A DNA stretch of 64,000 nt, taken from positions 620,001 through 684,000 of the forward strand of contig NZ_CP124836.1 in the NCBI RefSeq assembly GCF_029964055.1, read 5' to 3'. The stretch is from Arthrobacter sp. EM1. GTDB lineage: Bacteria > Actinomycetota > Actinomycetes > Actinomycetales > Micrococcaceae. This document shows positions 19,188 to 27,032 of this stretch, in pieces. The notes below the pieces were generated by a model, which saw only the letters and a program-made list of their open reading frames with translations, was not told the origin of the DNA and searched no databases. The first letter of the stretch is position 1, and the number at the start of each line of letters is the position of its first letter. The position numbers and the translations under genes are program-made.

Positions 19188-20131
19188 CCCGCGTCGCCGC
19201 CATCGACTGCGGCACCAACTCGATCCGGTTGCTGATCGCCGATGTGGACACGGCCGGCCCGGCACCCCGGCTGAACGACGTTGTGCGCGAAATGCGCGTC
19301 GTCAGGCTCGGCCAGGGCGTGGACGCCACCGGCGAACTCTCCCGGGAGGCCCTCGACCGGACCTTCGCCGCCGCCAGCGACTATGCCGAGCAGATCCGCC
19401 GGCATGCGGCCACCAAAGTCCGTTTTGTGGCGACTTCGGCCACCCGCGATGCCCGCAACCGGCAGGTCTTCGTTGATGGCATCCGCGGGCTCCTGGCCGT
19501 CGAACCTGAGGTCATCAGCGGGGACAGCGAGGCCGCCCTGTCCTTCGCGGGCGCGAGCAGCGTCCTGCCCTCCCGGGGCGCGGATCCCGTCCTTGTGGTG
19601 GACCTCGGCGGGGGCAGTACCGAGTTTGTGCTGGGCAACGCCGGCGGTGTTATTGCCGCCAGGAGCGTTGACATTGGCTGTGTGCGGCTGACCGAACGCC
19701 ACCTGCGCAGCGACCCGCCCACGGCAGCAGAGATCGCCGCTGCGGAGGCAGACGTCGACGCTGCCCTCGATGAGGCCGCCGGTGCAGTCCCGCTGGACCA
19801 AACTGCCGCCGTCGTTGGGGTGGCCGGTTCCATCACCACCATCACCGCCCATGCGCTCGCGCTGGAGGAGTACTCCTCCGCTGCGATCCACGGCACCGAA
19901 CTTTCGCTCGACGCCATACGCCGGGCCTGCACCGAACTGCTGGAGATGTCACGTGCGGACCGGGCCGTCCTGCCCTACATGCACCCGGGCCGGGTAGATG
20001 TCATCGGAGCGGGTGCCCTCGTCTGGCGGCGCGCTGTGGATCGGCTGGCCGCGGTAACCCAGGGCAGGGTCGGGACGGCAGTGACCAGCGAACACGATAT
20101 TCTTGATGGAATTGCCTTGAGTATCAGCTAA
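19184..20131 (+). CDS. ppx: Ppx/GppA family exopolyphosphatase
   Basis: Releases terminal phosphate from polyphosphate or acts on pppGpp. The 315-aa product is the short form with only the two actin-like ASKHA domains. Phosphate and nucleotide loops are visible: AAIDCGTNSIRLLIAD at the N-terminus, VATSATRDARNR, the central VVDLGGGSTEFVLG, and VGVAGSITTITA. It lacks the C-terminal HD-like domain of E. coli Ppx, as in the mycobacterial short Ppx. The overlap with the DUF501 gene keeps the conserved divIC-DUF501-ppx order. Confidence 0.92.
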   Translation: MTRVAAIDCGTNSIRLLIADVDTAGPAPRLNDVVREMRVVRLGQGVDATGELSREALDRTFAAASDYAEQIRRHAATKVRFVATSATRDARNRQVFVDGIRGLLAVEPEVISGDSEAALSFAGASSVLPSRGADPVLVVDLGGGSTEFVLGNAGGVIAARSVDIGCVRLTERHLRSDPPTAAEIAAAEADVDAALDEAAGAVPLDQTAAVVGVAGSITTITAHALALEEYSSAAIHGTELSLDAIRRACTELLEMSRADRAVLPYMHPGRVDVIGAGALVWRRAVDRLAAVTQGRVGTAVTSEHDILDGIALSIS

Positions 20132-20259
20132 GCGGCCGCTTGGCTTGACTGCGTTGGCCGGACGCGCCACCCGGCCTCACACCGTCCCCGCATCCCGCCC
20201 GGCGTTTCGCGCCGCCACCACACCGCAGCGCCCAAAGCTGACCCGCCGATAGGACCCGA

Positions 20260-21648
20260 ATGACCAGAGCAACAGCCCGGCGCCGCCGGACCGCCTCCGC
20301 GTTGATGGCCGTGGCCCTTGCCGGCGGCGCGTTGGCGGCCACCCTGACGGCTGCCCCTGCCGCGCACGCCGACCCCTGGCGCGACAAGGAATACTGGCTG
20401 GCAGAATCCGGCATCACCAAGGCCTGGGAAGTTTCCAGGGGCGCCAACGTCAAGGTTGCCGTGATTGACAGCGGCGTGGACGGCAAACACCCCGATCTGG
20501 CCGGGGTGCTTGCCGGCGGCGTCGACATCTCCGGCGCCGGCAGTCCTGACGGCCAGAAGAGCATCGGTGCCAAGCCCGAGCACGGAACCCTGGTCGCGAC
20601 CATGCTGGCGGGCCGGGGACATCAGCCTGCCGGTGCAACTGCCACACCCAGTGCCGGCCCCGCCCCGTCCGTCGCGCCGGACGGCATCGTGGGGGTCGCG
20701 CCCGAAGCGCAGTTGCTCTCCGTCTCCACCTGGCTCGGATCGCCGAACCCCGGCGGTAAGACCGACCAGGACCAGATACCCCAGGCCGTCCGCTGGGCCG
20801 TCGATAACGGCGCCCGCGTCATCAATATCTCCCTTGGCAGCACCTCGCCCGAGTGGCCGCAGAGCTGGGACGCGGCATTCCTGTACGCCGAACAGAAGGA
20901 CGTGGTGATTGTTGCAGCTGCGGGTAACCGCGGGGGCGGCAACGTCCAGGTTGGTGCGCCGGCAACCATCCCGGGCGTGCTGACTGTCGCCGGGCTGGAC
21001 CGCAAGGGAATTGCCAGTATTGACTCCTCATCCCAGGGCATCAGCATCGGCGTTGCGGCGCCCGCGGAAAACCTGATCGGAGGCTTGCCCGGCGGCGGCT
21101 ACGCAGAGTGGGCCGGCACCTCGGGTGCTACCCCGATCGTGGCCGGGGTCGCGGCGCTGATCCGCTCCAAATGGCCGGACATGACGGCCAGCCAGGTCAT
21201 CAACAGAATAGTCACCACCGCCAAGGACGCCGGCGCTCCGGGGAAGGATCCGTTATACGGGTTCGGGATCCTCGACGCCGAGGCGGCGCTCAAGGCCGAC
21301 GTGCCGGACACCAAAATCAATCCACTTGGCACGATTTCGGACTGGATCCGGGTCCACCGGCGGGGAAACCTGGCGACGGCGCCCGCGCCGGCACCCGCCG
21401 TGCCCTCCAGCGCGGCGCCCACCCTGCCGGAACCCACAGTCCCCGTCGCGGAGCGCCCGTCCGAGCTCGATGCTGCCGTGCCGGCCATGGTGGTGCTGGG
21501 CTTCGGCGGGCTTTTCCTCTGCATCCTGGCCGCCGCAGCCTTCCAGCTCCGCCGTGGCGCCCGGACGGCCGGCCAGGGAAGCCCCGACGGCCCGGCCGCC
21601 GCCGATACCGGTGTGCTCGATTCGGTGGATTCCAACGGAAAACCATAG
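20260..21648 (+). CDS. Mycosin-like subtilisin (S8) with C-terminal membrane anchor
   Basis: A secreted, membrane-tethered serine protease. The 462-aa product starts with a twin-arginine-rich n-region and signal peptide ending near AAHA (about residue 37). The catalytic triad is Asp70 (VAVIDSGVDG), His108 (EHGTLVATMLAG) and Ser288 (GTSGATPIVAG). A Pro/Ala linker follows, then one membrane span (VPAMVVLGFGGLFLCILAAA) and a basic cytoplasmic tail. This is the architecture of type VII secretion mycosins (MycP). No ESX genes lie within the window, so it may act elsewhere or serve an ESX locus at a distance. Confidence 0.88.
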   Translation: MTRATARRRRTASALMAVALAGGALAATLTAAPAAHADPWRDKEYWLAESGITKAWEVSRGANVKVAVIDSGVDGKHPDLAGVLAGGVDISGAGSPDGQKSIGAKPEHGTLVATMLAGRGHQPAGATATPSAGPAPSVAPDGIVGVAPEAQLLSVSTWLGSPNPGGKTDQDQIPQAVRWAVDNGARVINISLGSTSPEWPQSWDAAFLYAEQKDVVIVAAAGNRGGGNVQVGAPATIPGVLTVAGLDRKGIASIDSSSQGISIGVAAPAENLIGGLPGGGYAEWAGTSGATPIVAGVAALIRSKWPDMTASQVINRIVTTAKDAGAPGKDPLYGFGILDAEAALKADVPDTKINPLGTISDWIRVHRRGNLATAPAPAPAVPSSAAPTLPEPTVPVAERPSELDAAVPAMVVLGFGGLFLCILAAAAFQLRRGARTAGQGSPDGPAAADTGVLDSVDSNGKP

Positions 21649-21674
21649 TTAGTGAAGTTTTTCACAAAGTACGG

Positions 21675-21680
21675 TAATCT
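21675..21680 (+). promoter_or_regulatory. -10 hexamer TAATCT, likely leaderless start of ndh
   Basis: The hexamer ends 6 nt before ATG 21687. Confidence 0.5.
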
Positions 21681-21686
21681 TGGGGA

Positions 21687-23147
21687 ATGGCATTCTCCCC
21701 TCAGCTCCAGGACCGTCCCAGGGTACTCGTCGTCGGCGGCGGATACGTCGGCCTGTACGTAGCCCTCAAACTGCAGAAGAAGATCGCTAACGCCGGTGGC
21801 ATTGTCACCGTGGTTGATCCACTGCCGTACATGACCTATCAGCCCTTCCTCCCCGAGGTTGCCGGCGGAAACATCGAGGCACGGCACGCCGTCGTCTCGC
21901 ACCGCCAGCACCTCAAGCAGACAGAGCTCATTCAGGGCCGCGTCACCTCGATCGACCACGAAAACCGCACGGCAGTGATCGCACCGGCTGACGGCGGCGA
22001 GAACTTCGAAATTCCCTACTTCGACGTAGTGGTGGCTGCCGGTGCTATTACCCGCACCTTCCCGATCAAGGGACTTGCGGACAAGGGCATCGGCCTCAAG
22101 ACCATCGAGGAAGCCGTCGCCCTGCGCAACAAGGTCCTGGACCGGATCGAAGCCGGCTCGCTAATGACCGATCCCGCTGAACGCGCCCGCGCCCTGACCT
22201 TCGTGGTCGTCGGCGGCGGCTTCGCCGGCATCGAGTGCATTACCGAAATGGAAGACCTCGCCCGCGCCGCGGTCAAGAACAACTCCCGCATCAGCCAGGA
22301 GGAAGTCCGCTTCGTCCTGGTCGAGGCCATGGGACGCATTATGCCTGAGGTCACCGCCAGCCAGGCAGACTGGGTGGTTGAGCACCTGCGCAGCCGCGGC
22401 ATCGAAGTCCTGCTTAATACCTCGCTGGACAACGCCGAAGGTTCCCTGAAGCTGATCAACCTTCCGGACAAGACCGCGGCCCAGGAATTCCAGGCCGACA
22501 CCCTCGTCTGGACCGCCGGTGTGCAGGCCAACCCCATGGTCCGCTCCACCGACTTCCCGCTCGAACCCCGCGGCCGCGTCCGTGTCCTCGCGGACCTGCG
22601 CATCGCCGGGGACGAAGGCATCATCGAGAACGCCTGGGCCGCCGGCGACGTCGCGGCAGTGCCGGACCTTACAGGCAGCGGCCTGCCGGACGGTACCTGC
22701 GTCCCGAACGCGCAGCACGCGCTGCGCCAGGCCAAACGCCTGGCCAAGAACCTGTGGGCTTCCCGCTGGGACAAGCCGCTCACGGACTACAAACACAAAA
22801 ACCTGGGCGCCGTCGCCGGTTTCGGCGAATGGAAGGGTGTTGCAAACATCAACCTTCTGGGCCGGATCGGACTCAAGGGACCGCTTGCCTGGTTGGCACA
22901 CCGTGGTTACCACGGATTCGCCATGCCCACCGTTGAGCGCAAGGTCCGGGTGATCTTCGGTTGGATCCTGGCTTTCTTTATGGGCCGCGACACGACCCAG
23001 CTGATCGACTTGGACAACCCCCGCGGCGCATTTGTCGCTGCGGCAACGCCCGCGCCCAAGCCGGCCTCGGCTCCCGCCCCTGAGAAGCAGGCAGCAGAGG
23101 CCAGCCCGGCCAGCAGCAAGGAAAGTGTGTCGGCTGACGCCAAGTAG
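21687..23147 (+). CDS. ndh: Type II NADH dehydrogenase (NDH-2 family flavoprotein)
   Basis: A membrane-associated FAD enzyme that passes electrons from NADH to menaquinone without pumping protons. The 486-aa product has two Rossmann folds: VLVVGGGYVGLYVALKLQ near the N-terminus for FAD and TFVVVGGGFAGIECITEM near residue 172 for NADH. DTLVWTAGVQANP, AWAAGDVAAVPD and the quinone-site region CVPNAQHALRQAKRLAKN follow. A C-terminal hydrophobic segment (VRVIFGWILAFFMG) gives the membrane contact, and a Pro/Ala/Ser tail of about 40 residues is added. A leaderless start is likely. Confidence 0.92.
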   Translation: MAFSPQLQDRPRVLVVGGGYVGLYVALKLQKKIANAGGIVTVVDPLPYMTYQPFLPEVAGGNIEARHAVVSHRQHLKQTELIQGRVTSIDHENRTAVIAPADGGENFEIPYFDVVVAAGAITRTFPIKGLADKGIGLKTIEEAVALRNKVLDRIEAGSLMTDPAERARALTFVVVGGGFAGIECITEMEDLARAAVKNNSRISQEEVRFVLVEAMGRIMPEVTASQADWVVEHLRSRGIEVLLNTSLDNAEGSLKLINLPDKTAAQEFQADTLVWTAGVQANPMVRSTDFPLEPRGRVRVLADLRIAGDEGIIENAWAAGDVAAVPDLTGSGLPDGTCVPNAQHALRQAKRLAKNLWASRWDKPLTDYKHKNLGAVAGFGEWKGVANINLLGRIGLKGPLAWLAHRGYHGFAMPTVERKVRVIFGWILAFFMGRDTTQLIDLDNPRGAFVAAATPAPKPASAPAPEKQAAEASPASSKESVSADAK

Positions 23148-23164
23148 CCAGCACTTGCCCGCGA

Positions 23165-23197
23165 CGGCGGCCGTTCCCTTCCGGGGCGCGGCCGCCG
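23165..23197 (+). terminator. GC hairpin after ndh
   Basis: CGGCGGCCG (23165-23173) pairs with CGGCCGCCG (23189-23197). There is no T-run, so termination is uncertain. Confidence 0.35.
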
Positions 23198-23285
23198 CCG
23201 CCGTTAACCGGAAGGTCGGCCGTAGGTCCACCCGGGAAGGGCGCGGGCCGGCCGTCGTCGGGCCAACCCCGGCGGGGTAGGCCCC

Positions 23286-23291
23286 TAGACT
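23286..23291 (+). promoter_or_regulatory. -10 hexamer TAGACT, likely leaderless start
   Basis: The hexamer ends 6 nt before ATG 23298. Confidence 0.5.
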
Positions 23292-23297
23292 GGCTCC

Positions 23298-24287
23298 ATG
23301 ACAGCCGCAACGGACCTCCGCACCCTGCTCGCCACGATGCGCCCGGAACTGCGCGGAGGCGAGTTCGTCTACACCCTCTGGCCGCACGGACGGCCGCTTG
23401 AAGGGATGATCGAAGCCGCCGTTCGCGAGGCGGAAGGAATGACTGTTGTCCTGCCGCGCAAGGACGCTGACACCCTCGGACTGTCCTACGGCTTCGTCGG
23501 CGCCTGGATCACCCTCAAGGTACATTCCTCGCTTGACGCCATCGGCCTGACGGCAGCCGTCAGCACCGCCCTCACGGAGGCCAAAATCAGCTGCAATGTC
23601 CTCGCCGGCTTCCATCATGACCACATCCTGGTCCCCGTCGCAGATGCCGACCGGGCGCTGGAGGCGCTGCACGAACTGTCCGCCGCGCACGGCGAGCACA
23701 CGCCTGCCCCGGAGCTGGTGCTCCGCACCGGGCGGCCCGCGGACCGGTCCGCCATCCTCGCCCTCACCGCCGCCGCCTTCGTGCTCTCGCCGGTCAGCGG
23801 ACTGCCGGCCGACGGCGGGCCCGGGGAAGTCCGTTTGGTGGGTGCGCTCTTTGACTGTGCCGAATTCCTGCCGGAGTTCAGCATCGTTGCGGAGCTCGAC
23901 GGCGCCGTCGTGGGGCACGTGATCAGCACCCGCGGGCGCGCGGGCGAACTGGACCTGCTGGGACTGGGGCCGATCGGTGTGCTGCCGAGACTGCAGCGCC
24001 ACGGCATTGGCAGCGCGCTGATGCAGGAGACCATTGCCCGGGCCAACGCTGCGGGGGAGCGGGGCATCGCGCTGCTCGGCGACCCGGAATACTACTCGCG
24101 CTTTGGCTTTGTGCCATCGACATCCCTCGGGGTTGAGCCACCCTGTGCAGCCTGGGGTCCGCACTTCCAGTTGCTGCCGCTGGCACTCTGGCCGGGCGGG
24201 GTGAGCGGAAGCTTCCACTACGCCGAGGCGTTTGGCATCGCTGAGACCAGCGCCCGGCGGGCTATTATGGACCGGGCGCCCCAGTAG
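23298..24287 (+). CDS. ACT-like domain fused to GNAT N-acetyltransferase
   Basis: The 329-aa product joins two domains usually found apart. Residues about 4-130 resemble the small DUF2241/ACT_7 proteins, with EFVYTLWPHGR, FVGAWITLKVHSSLDAIGLT and ISCNVLAGFHHDHILVP. Residues about 138-329 form a YhbS-like GNAT domain, with the acetyl-CoA loop QRHGIG at 233-238 and YYSRFGFVP near 260. The first domain might sense an amino acid and control acetylation, but this is inference and the substrate is unknown. The last 10 nt of the gene, including the stop codon, lie inside the downstream tRNA gene. Confidence 0.82.
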   Translation: MTAATDLRTLLATMRPELRGGEFVYTLWPHGRPLEGMIEAAVREAEGMTVVLPRKDADTLGLSYGFVGAWITLKVHSSLDAIGLTAAVSTALTEAKISCNVLAGFHHDHILVPVADADRALEALHELSAAHGEHTPAPELVLRTGRPADRSAILALTAAAFVLSPVSGLPADGGPGEVRLVGALFDCAEFLPEFSIVAELDGAVVGHVISTRGRAGELDLLGLGPIGVLPRLQRHGIGSALMQETIARANAAGERGIALLGDPEYYSRFGFVPSTSLGVEPPCAAWGPHFQLLPLALWPGGVSGSFHYAEAFGIAETSARRAIMDRAPQ

Positions 24288-24351
24288 CCCAATTGGCAGA
24301 GGCAGCGGACTTAAAATCCGCGTGTTGTGGGTTCGAGTCCCACCTGGGGCA
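24278..24351 (+). tRNA. tRNA with UAA anticodon (Leu by codon), short variable loop
   Basis: The sequence folds into a full cloverleaf. The acceptor GCCCCAG (24278-24284) pairs perfectly with CTGGGGC (24344-24350), and the discriminator is A. The D stem is GCC/GGC. The anticodon stem is GCGGA/TCCGC with loop CTTAAAA, giving anticodon TAA at 24312-24314. The T stem is GTGGG/CCCAC with loop TTCGAGT. The variable loop is only GTGTT (24322-24326). Anticodon UAA reads UUA (Leu), yet bacterial tRNA-Leu is normally class II with a long variable arm. CCA is not encoded. The 5' end overlaps the preceding CDS by 10 nt. Confidence 0.93.
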
Positions 24352-24413
24352 CACTTTATGGCGCCTGCCGATTCCTGGCCAGATTTCCTCTATGCAACGA
24401 GTGTTATAAGGAT

Positions 24414-24480
24414 GTGACCGTAGTCACTTTGGATCGGGCCGGAAGTGCACTAGCTTGAAGGTAAATCAGGAACACCTGAT
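24414..24480. promoter_or_regulatory. Two small dyads upstream of the amino acid binding protein
   Basis: GTGAC-CGTA-GTCAC at 24414-24427 and ATCAGG-AACA-CCTGAT at 24465-24480 are perfect inverted repeats in the promoter region. They are candidate operators; the cognate regulator is unknown. Confidence 0.4.
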
Positions 24481-24527
24481 CTTTCGCATCAAAGGCCGTT
24501 CGCACCTTTAGATCGAGGAGATTGTAA

Positions 24528-25886
24528 ATGACTTCACTCCCCCAGGCGGCACCCCGCATCGCTAAGCTGACCGCGCTTAGCATCGGCGTTGCCCTTCTGG
24601 CTACGGCTTGTGGTGGCTCGTCCACCCCGTCGTCGTCCGGATCCGGAACCGCTTCGGCCAACGCCGCTGCAGGCATCGCGTGCCCCGCACCGAGCGCCAC
24701 TGCCGGCGCCAAGTCGACCGCCGCAGCCGGCGGGGCCGTTCCGGCCTCCACGACCACCACCGAAACCGCTCTTAAGCTTGGATCGCTCCTGCCGACAACG
24801 GGGTCGCTGGCGTTCCTCGGCCCGCCCGAAATCGCTGGCGTCAACCTTGGTATCAAGGAAGTCAATGACGCCGGGGGTGTGCTGGGCAAGCCCGTTGAAA
24901 TCATCCACCGCGACTCCGGTGACACCAAGACCGATATTGCCACGCAGTCCACCAGCGCCCTGCTCGGACAGGGTGTCAGCGCAGTCATTGGTGCCGCCTC
25001 TTCGGGTGTCTCCAAGACCGTCATCAACCAGATCACCGGCGCAGGCGTCATCCAGTTCTCGCCGGCAAATACCTCCCCGGACTTCACCGCCTGGGATGAC
25101 AAGGGTTTGTTCTGGCGCACCGCCCCGTCGGACGTTCTCCAGGGCAAGGTCCTCGGCAACTACATGGCGACCTGTGGCGCCCAGACCGTTGGCATGATCG
25201 TCCTGAACGACGCGTACGGGACCGGCCTGGCCAAGAACGTACAGTCCGCTTTTGAGGCAGCCGGCGGCAAGGTTGTTGCCCAGGAACTCTTCAACGAAGG
25301 CGATTCGCAGTTCAGCAGCCAGGTGGACAAGGTGCTTGCGGCCAAGCCGGATGCCATCGCCCTGATCACCTTTGACCAGGCCAAGAGCATTGTTCCGCTG
25401 ATGACGGGCAAGGGCGTCAAGCCCACCCAGATGTTCATGGTTGACGGCAACATGTCCGACTACAGCAAGGACTTCCAGGCAGGCACCCTGAAGGGTGCCC
25501 AGGGCACCATCCCGGGCACCTTCGCCAAGGACGACTTCAAGAAGAAGCTGCTGGCCATCGATCCCGCGCTGAAGGACTACAGCTATTCAGGCGAGTCCTA
25601 CGATGCCGTGAATCTGATCGCACTGGCAGCAGAGGAAGCCAAGAGCACCAAGGGAACTGACATCGCGGCGCACCTGAAGGACGTGTCTGAAGGCGGCGAA
25701 AAGTGCAACGACTTCCCCTCCTGCGTCACCCTGCTGCGCAACGGCAAGGACATCGACTACGACGGCCAGTCCGGCCCCGTAACGTTCTCCGACGCCGGCG
25801 ACCCGACAGAGGCCTACATCGGCATCTACGAGTTCCAGGATGACAACACCTACAAGCCGGTCAAGGAAGAATTCGGCAAGCTGTAA
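24528..25886 (+). CDS. Branched-chain amino acid type ABC transporter binding lipoprotein
   Basis: Extracytoplasmic receptor of a HAAT-type (LivK/Leu-Ile-Val-binding) importer. The 452-aa product has a lipoprotein signal with acylated Cys28 (LLATACGGSS), a long Ser/Ala/Thr linker, and the type I periplasmic fold starting at LKLGSLLPTTGSLAFLGPPE. GVNLGIKEVNDAGGVLGKP and AVIGAASSGVSKTVINQI are typical. It is convergent with, not part of, the livHMGF operon, and a strong bidirectional terminator separates them. The ligand could be branched-chain amino acids, short amides or related compounds. Confidence 0.88.
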   Translation: MTSLPQAAPRIAKLTALSIGVALLATACGGSSTPSSSGSGTASANAAAGIACPAPSATAGAKSTAAAGGAVPASTTTTETALKLGSLLPTTGSLAFLGPPEIAGVNLGIKEVNDAGGVLGKPVEIIHRDSGDTKTDIATQSTSALLGQGVSAVIGAASSGVSKTVINQITGAGVIQFSPANTSPDFTAWDDKGLFWRTAPSDVLQGKVLGNYMATCGAQTVGMIVLNDAYGTGLAKNVQSAFEAAGGKVVAQELFNEGDSQFSSQVDKVLAAKPDAIALITFDQAKSIVPLMTGKGVKPTQMFMVDGNMSDYSKDFQAGTLKGAQGTIPGTFAKDDFKKKLLAIDPALKDYSYSGESYDAVNLIALAAEEAKSTKGTDIAAHLKDVSEGGEKCNDFPSCVTLLRNGKDIDYDGQSGPVTFSDAGDPTEAYIGIYEFQDDNTYKPVKEEFGKL

Positions 25887-25905
25887 GCTCGCCCTTCCCT
25901 AGCCG

Positions 25906-25940
25906 CAATAGGCCCCCGCCCAATGGGCGGGGGCCTATTG
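25906..25940. terminator. Bidirectional terminator between the binding protein gene and liv operon
   Basis: A perfect 16-bp stem (25906-25921 with 25925-25940) has a 3-nt loop. CAATAGG and CCTATTG at its ends give A/T-flanked termination in both directions. Confidence 0.88.
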
Positions 25941-25942
25941 TA

Positions 25943-26205
25943 TGCCCGGGAGGAAGGCTGCCAACAATGCTGCCCGGCGTGGCGATGCTGCCCGGCGTGG
26001 CGCCGCTGCCGCCGTTGCGCCGGGACGCCGGCGGCCGCACCCGTTGCCCCGGCGGGGACCCGGCGGCCGCAGCCGTTGCGCCGGCGTGGCGCCGCCGCCG
26101 TTGCGCGGGGACTGGCGGCCGCACCCGGTACCCGGCGGTCGCATCCGGGACCGGGGATCCCGCCGGTCCCGTGAGTGCGGAGCTGGCGGCGCCGGGCGCG
26201 CAGAA
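25943..26205. repeat. GC-rich degenerate repeat cluster
   Basis: No coding region is supported in about 260 bp. ATGCTGCCCGGCGTGGCG occurs twice in tandem at about 25969-26004. Then units beginning CGGCGGCCGCA recur at about 26029, 26061 and, as TGGCGGCCGCA, at 26112, separated by GTTGCsCCGGCG variants. The cluster is packed between two terminators and contains almost no A/T. Its origin is unknown. Confidence 0.55.
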
Positions 26206-26231
26206 GGGCCGCCACCGGTTGGTGACGGCCC
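26206..26231 (-). terminator. Hairpin at the end of the liv operon
   Basis: Arms 26206-26216 and 26221-26231 pair with one mismatch across a GGTT loop, 28 nt beyond the livF stop on the minus strand. The T content after it is modest. Confidence 0.6.
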
Positions 26232-26258
26232 CTGCTGTTGCTGCGGAGTTGCGGAGAA

Positions 26259-27032
26259 CTACTCGACGGTGTCGGCGAGCGTACCCAGGTACAGCTGGAT
26301 GACCTTGGGGTCCTTCATCAGTTCCCGGCCGGTGCCGGTGTACGCGTCCTTGCCCTGGTCCAGGACGTAGCCGCGGTCACAGATCTGCAGGCAGCGCCGG
26401 GCGTTCTGTTCGACCATAATGACCGAGACGCCCGCACGGTTGATTTCGTGGACCCGGAGGAAGGTCTCGTCCTGTTTGACCGGGGAAAGGCCGGCGGAGG
26501 GCTCGTCAAGCAGCAGCACTGCCGGGTCCATCATCAGGGCCCGGCCCATCGCCACCATCTGGCGTTCACCGCCGGAGAGTGATCCCGCGCGCTGGGCCCG
26601 CCGCTTGCCAAGTTCCGGGAACAGGCCGGTGACGAAGTCGAAGCGCTCGGCAAAGTCCTTGGGCCGCTGGAACATGCCCATCTGGAGGTTCTCCTCGATG
26701 GTCAGCGCCGCGAACACGTTGTTGTTCTGCGGCACAAACCCGATGCCCCGGCTGACGAGCTTGTTGGCCTTAAGCCCGGTGATGTCCTGGCCGCGGACCA
26801 CAACGGAACCGGAGTGGACCTTCACCAGGCCGAACATCGCCTTCAGGAGTGTGGACTTGCCGGCTCCGTTGGGGCCGATGATGCCGATGAGCTCGCCCTT
26901 GCGGGCCTCGATACTGCAGCCATTGAGGATATTAACGCCGGGGATGTAGCCCGCCACCAGGTCGGTGACCTTGACGACCGAATCCTCGTCGTGGACTGGC
27001 GTAGCGGCGGGGGCCGCACTGGTGGCGCTCAT
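26259..27032 (-). CDS. livF: LivF-type ABC transporter ATPase
   Basis: One of two ATPases of the HAAT amino acid importer. The 257-aa product has Walker A GPNGAGKSTLLK, the Q-loop region GFVPQNNNVFAALT, the signature LSGGERQMVAMGRALM and Walker B VLLLDEPSAGLSP, with the H-loop region in MVEQNARRCL. It is the last gene of livH-livM-livG-livF. ATG 27032 overlaps the livG stop by 4 bp. An N-terminal extension of about 20 residues rich in Ala and Pro precedes the family start. Confidence 0.94.
   Translation of the reverse strand: MSATSAAPAATPVHDEDSVVKVTDLVAGYIPGVNILNGCSIEARKGELIGIIGPNGAGKSTLLKAMFGLVKVHSGSVVVRGQDITGLKANKLVSRGIGFVPQNNNVFAALTIEENLQMGMFQRPKDFAERFDFVTGLFPELGKRRAQRAGSLSGGERQMVAMGRALMMDPAVLLLDEPSAGLSPVKQDETFLRVHEINRAGVSVIMVEQNARRCLQICDRGYVLDQGKDAYTGTGRELMKDPKVIQLYLGTLADTVE

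Noticed and set aside
22161..24218. Minus-strand open frame of 685 codons opposite ndh and ACT-GNAT
   Set aside because: Antisense shadow spanning two real genes and their gap.
25850..26215. Several open frames in the GC-rich repeat block
   Set aside because: They translate to Arg/Pro/Gly/Ala repeats, lack ribosome binding sites and conflict with flanking terminators.
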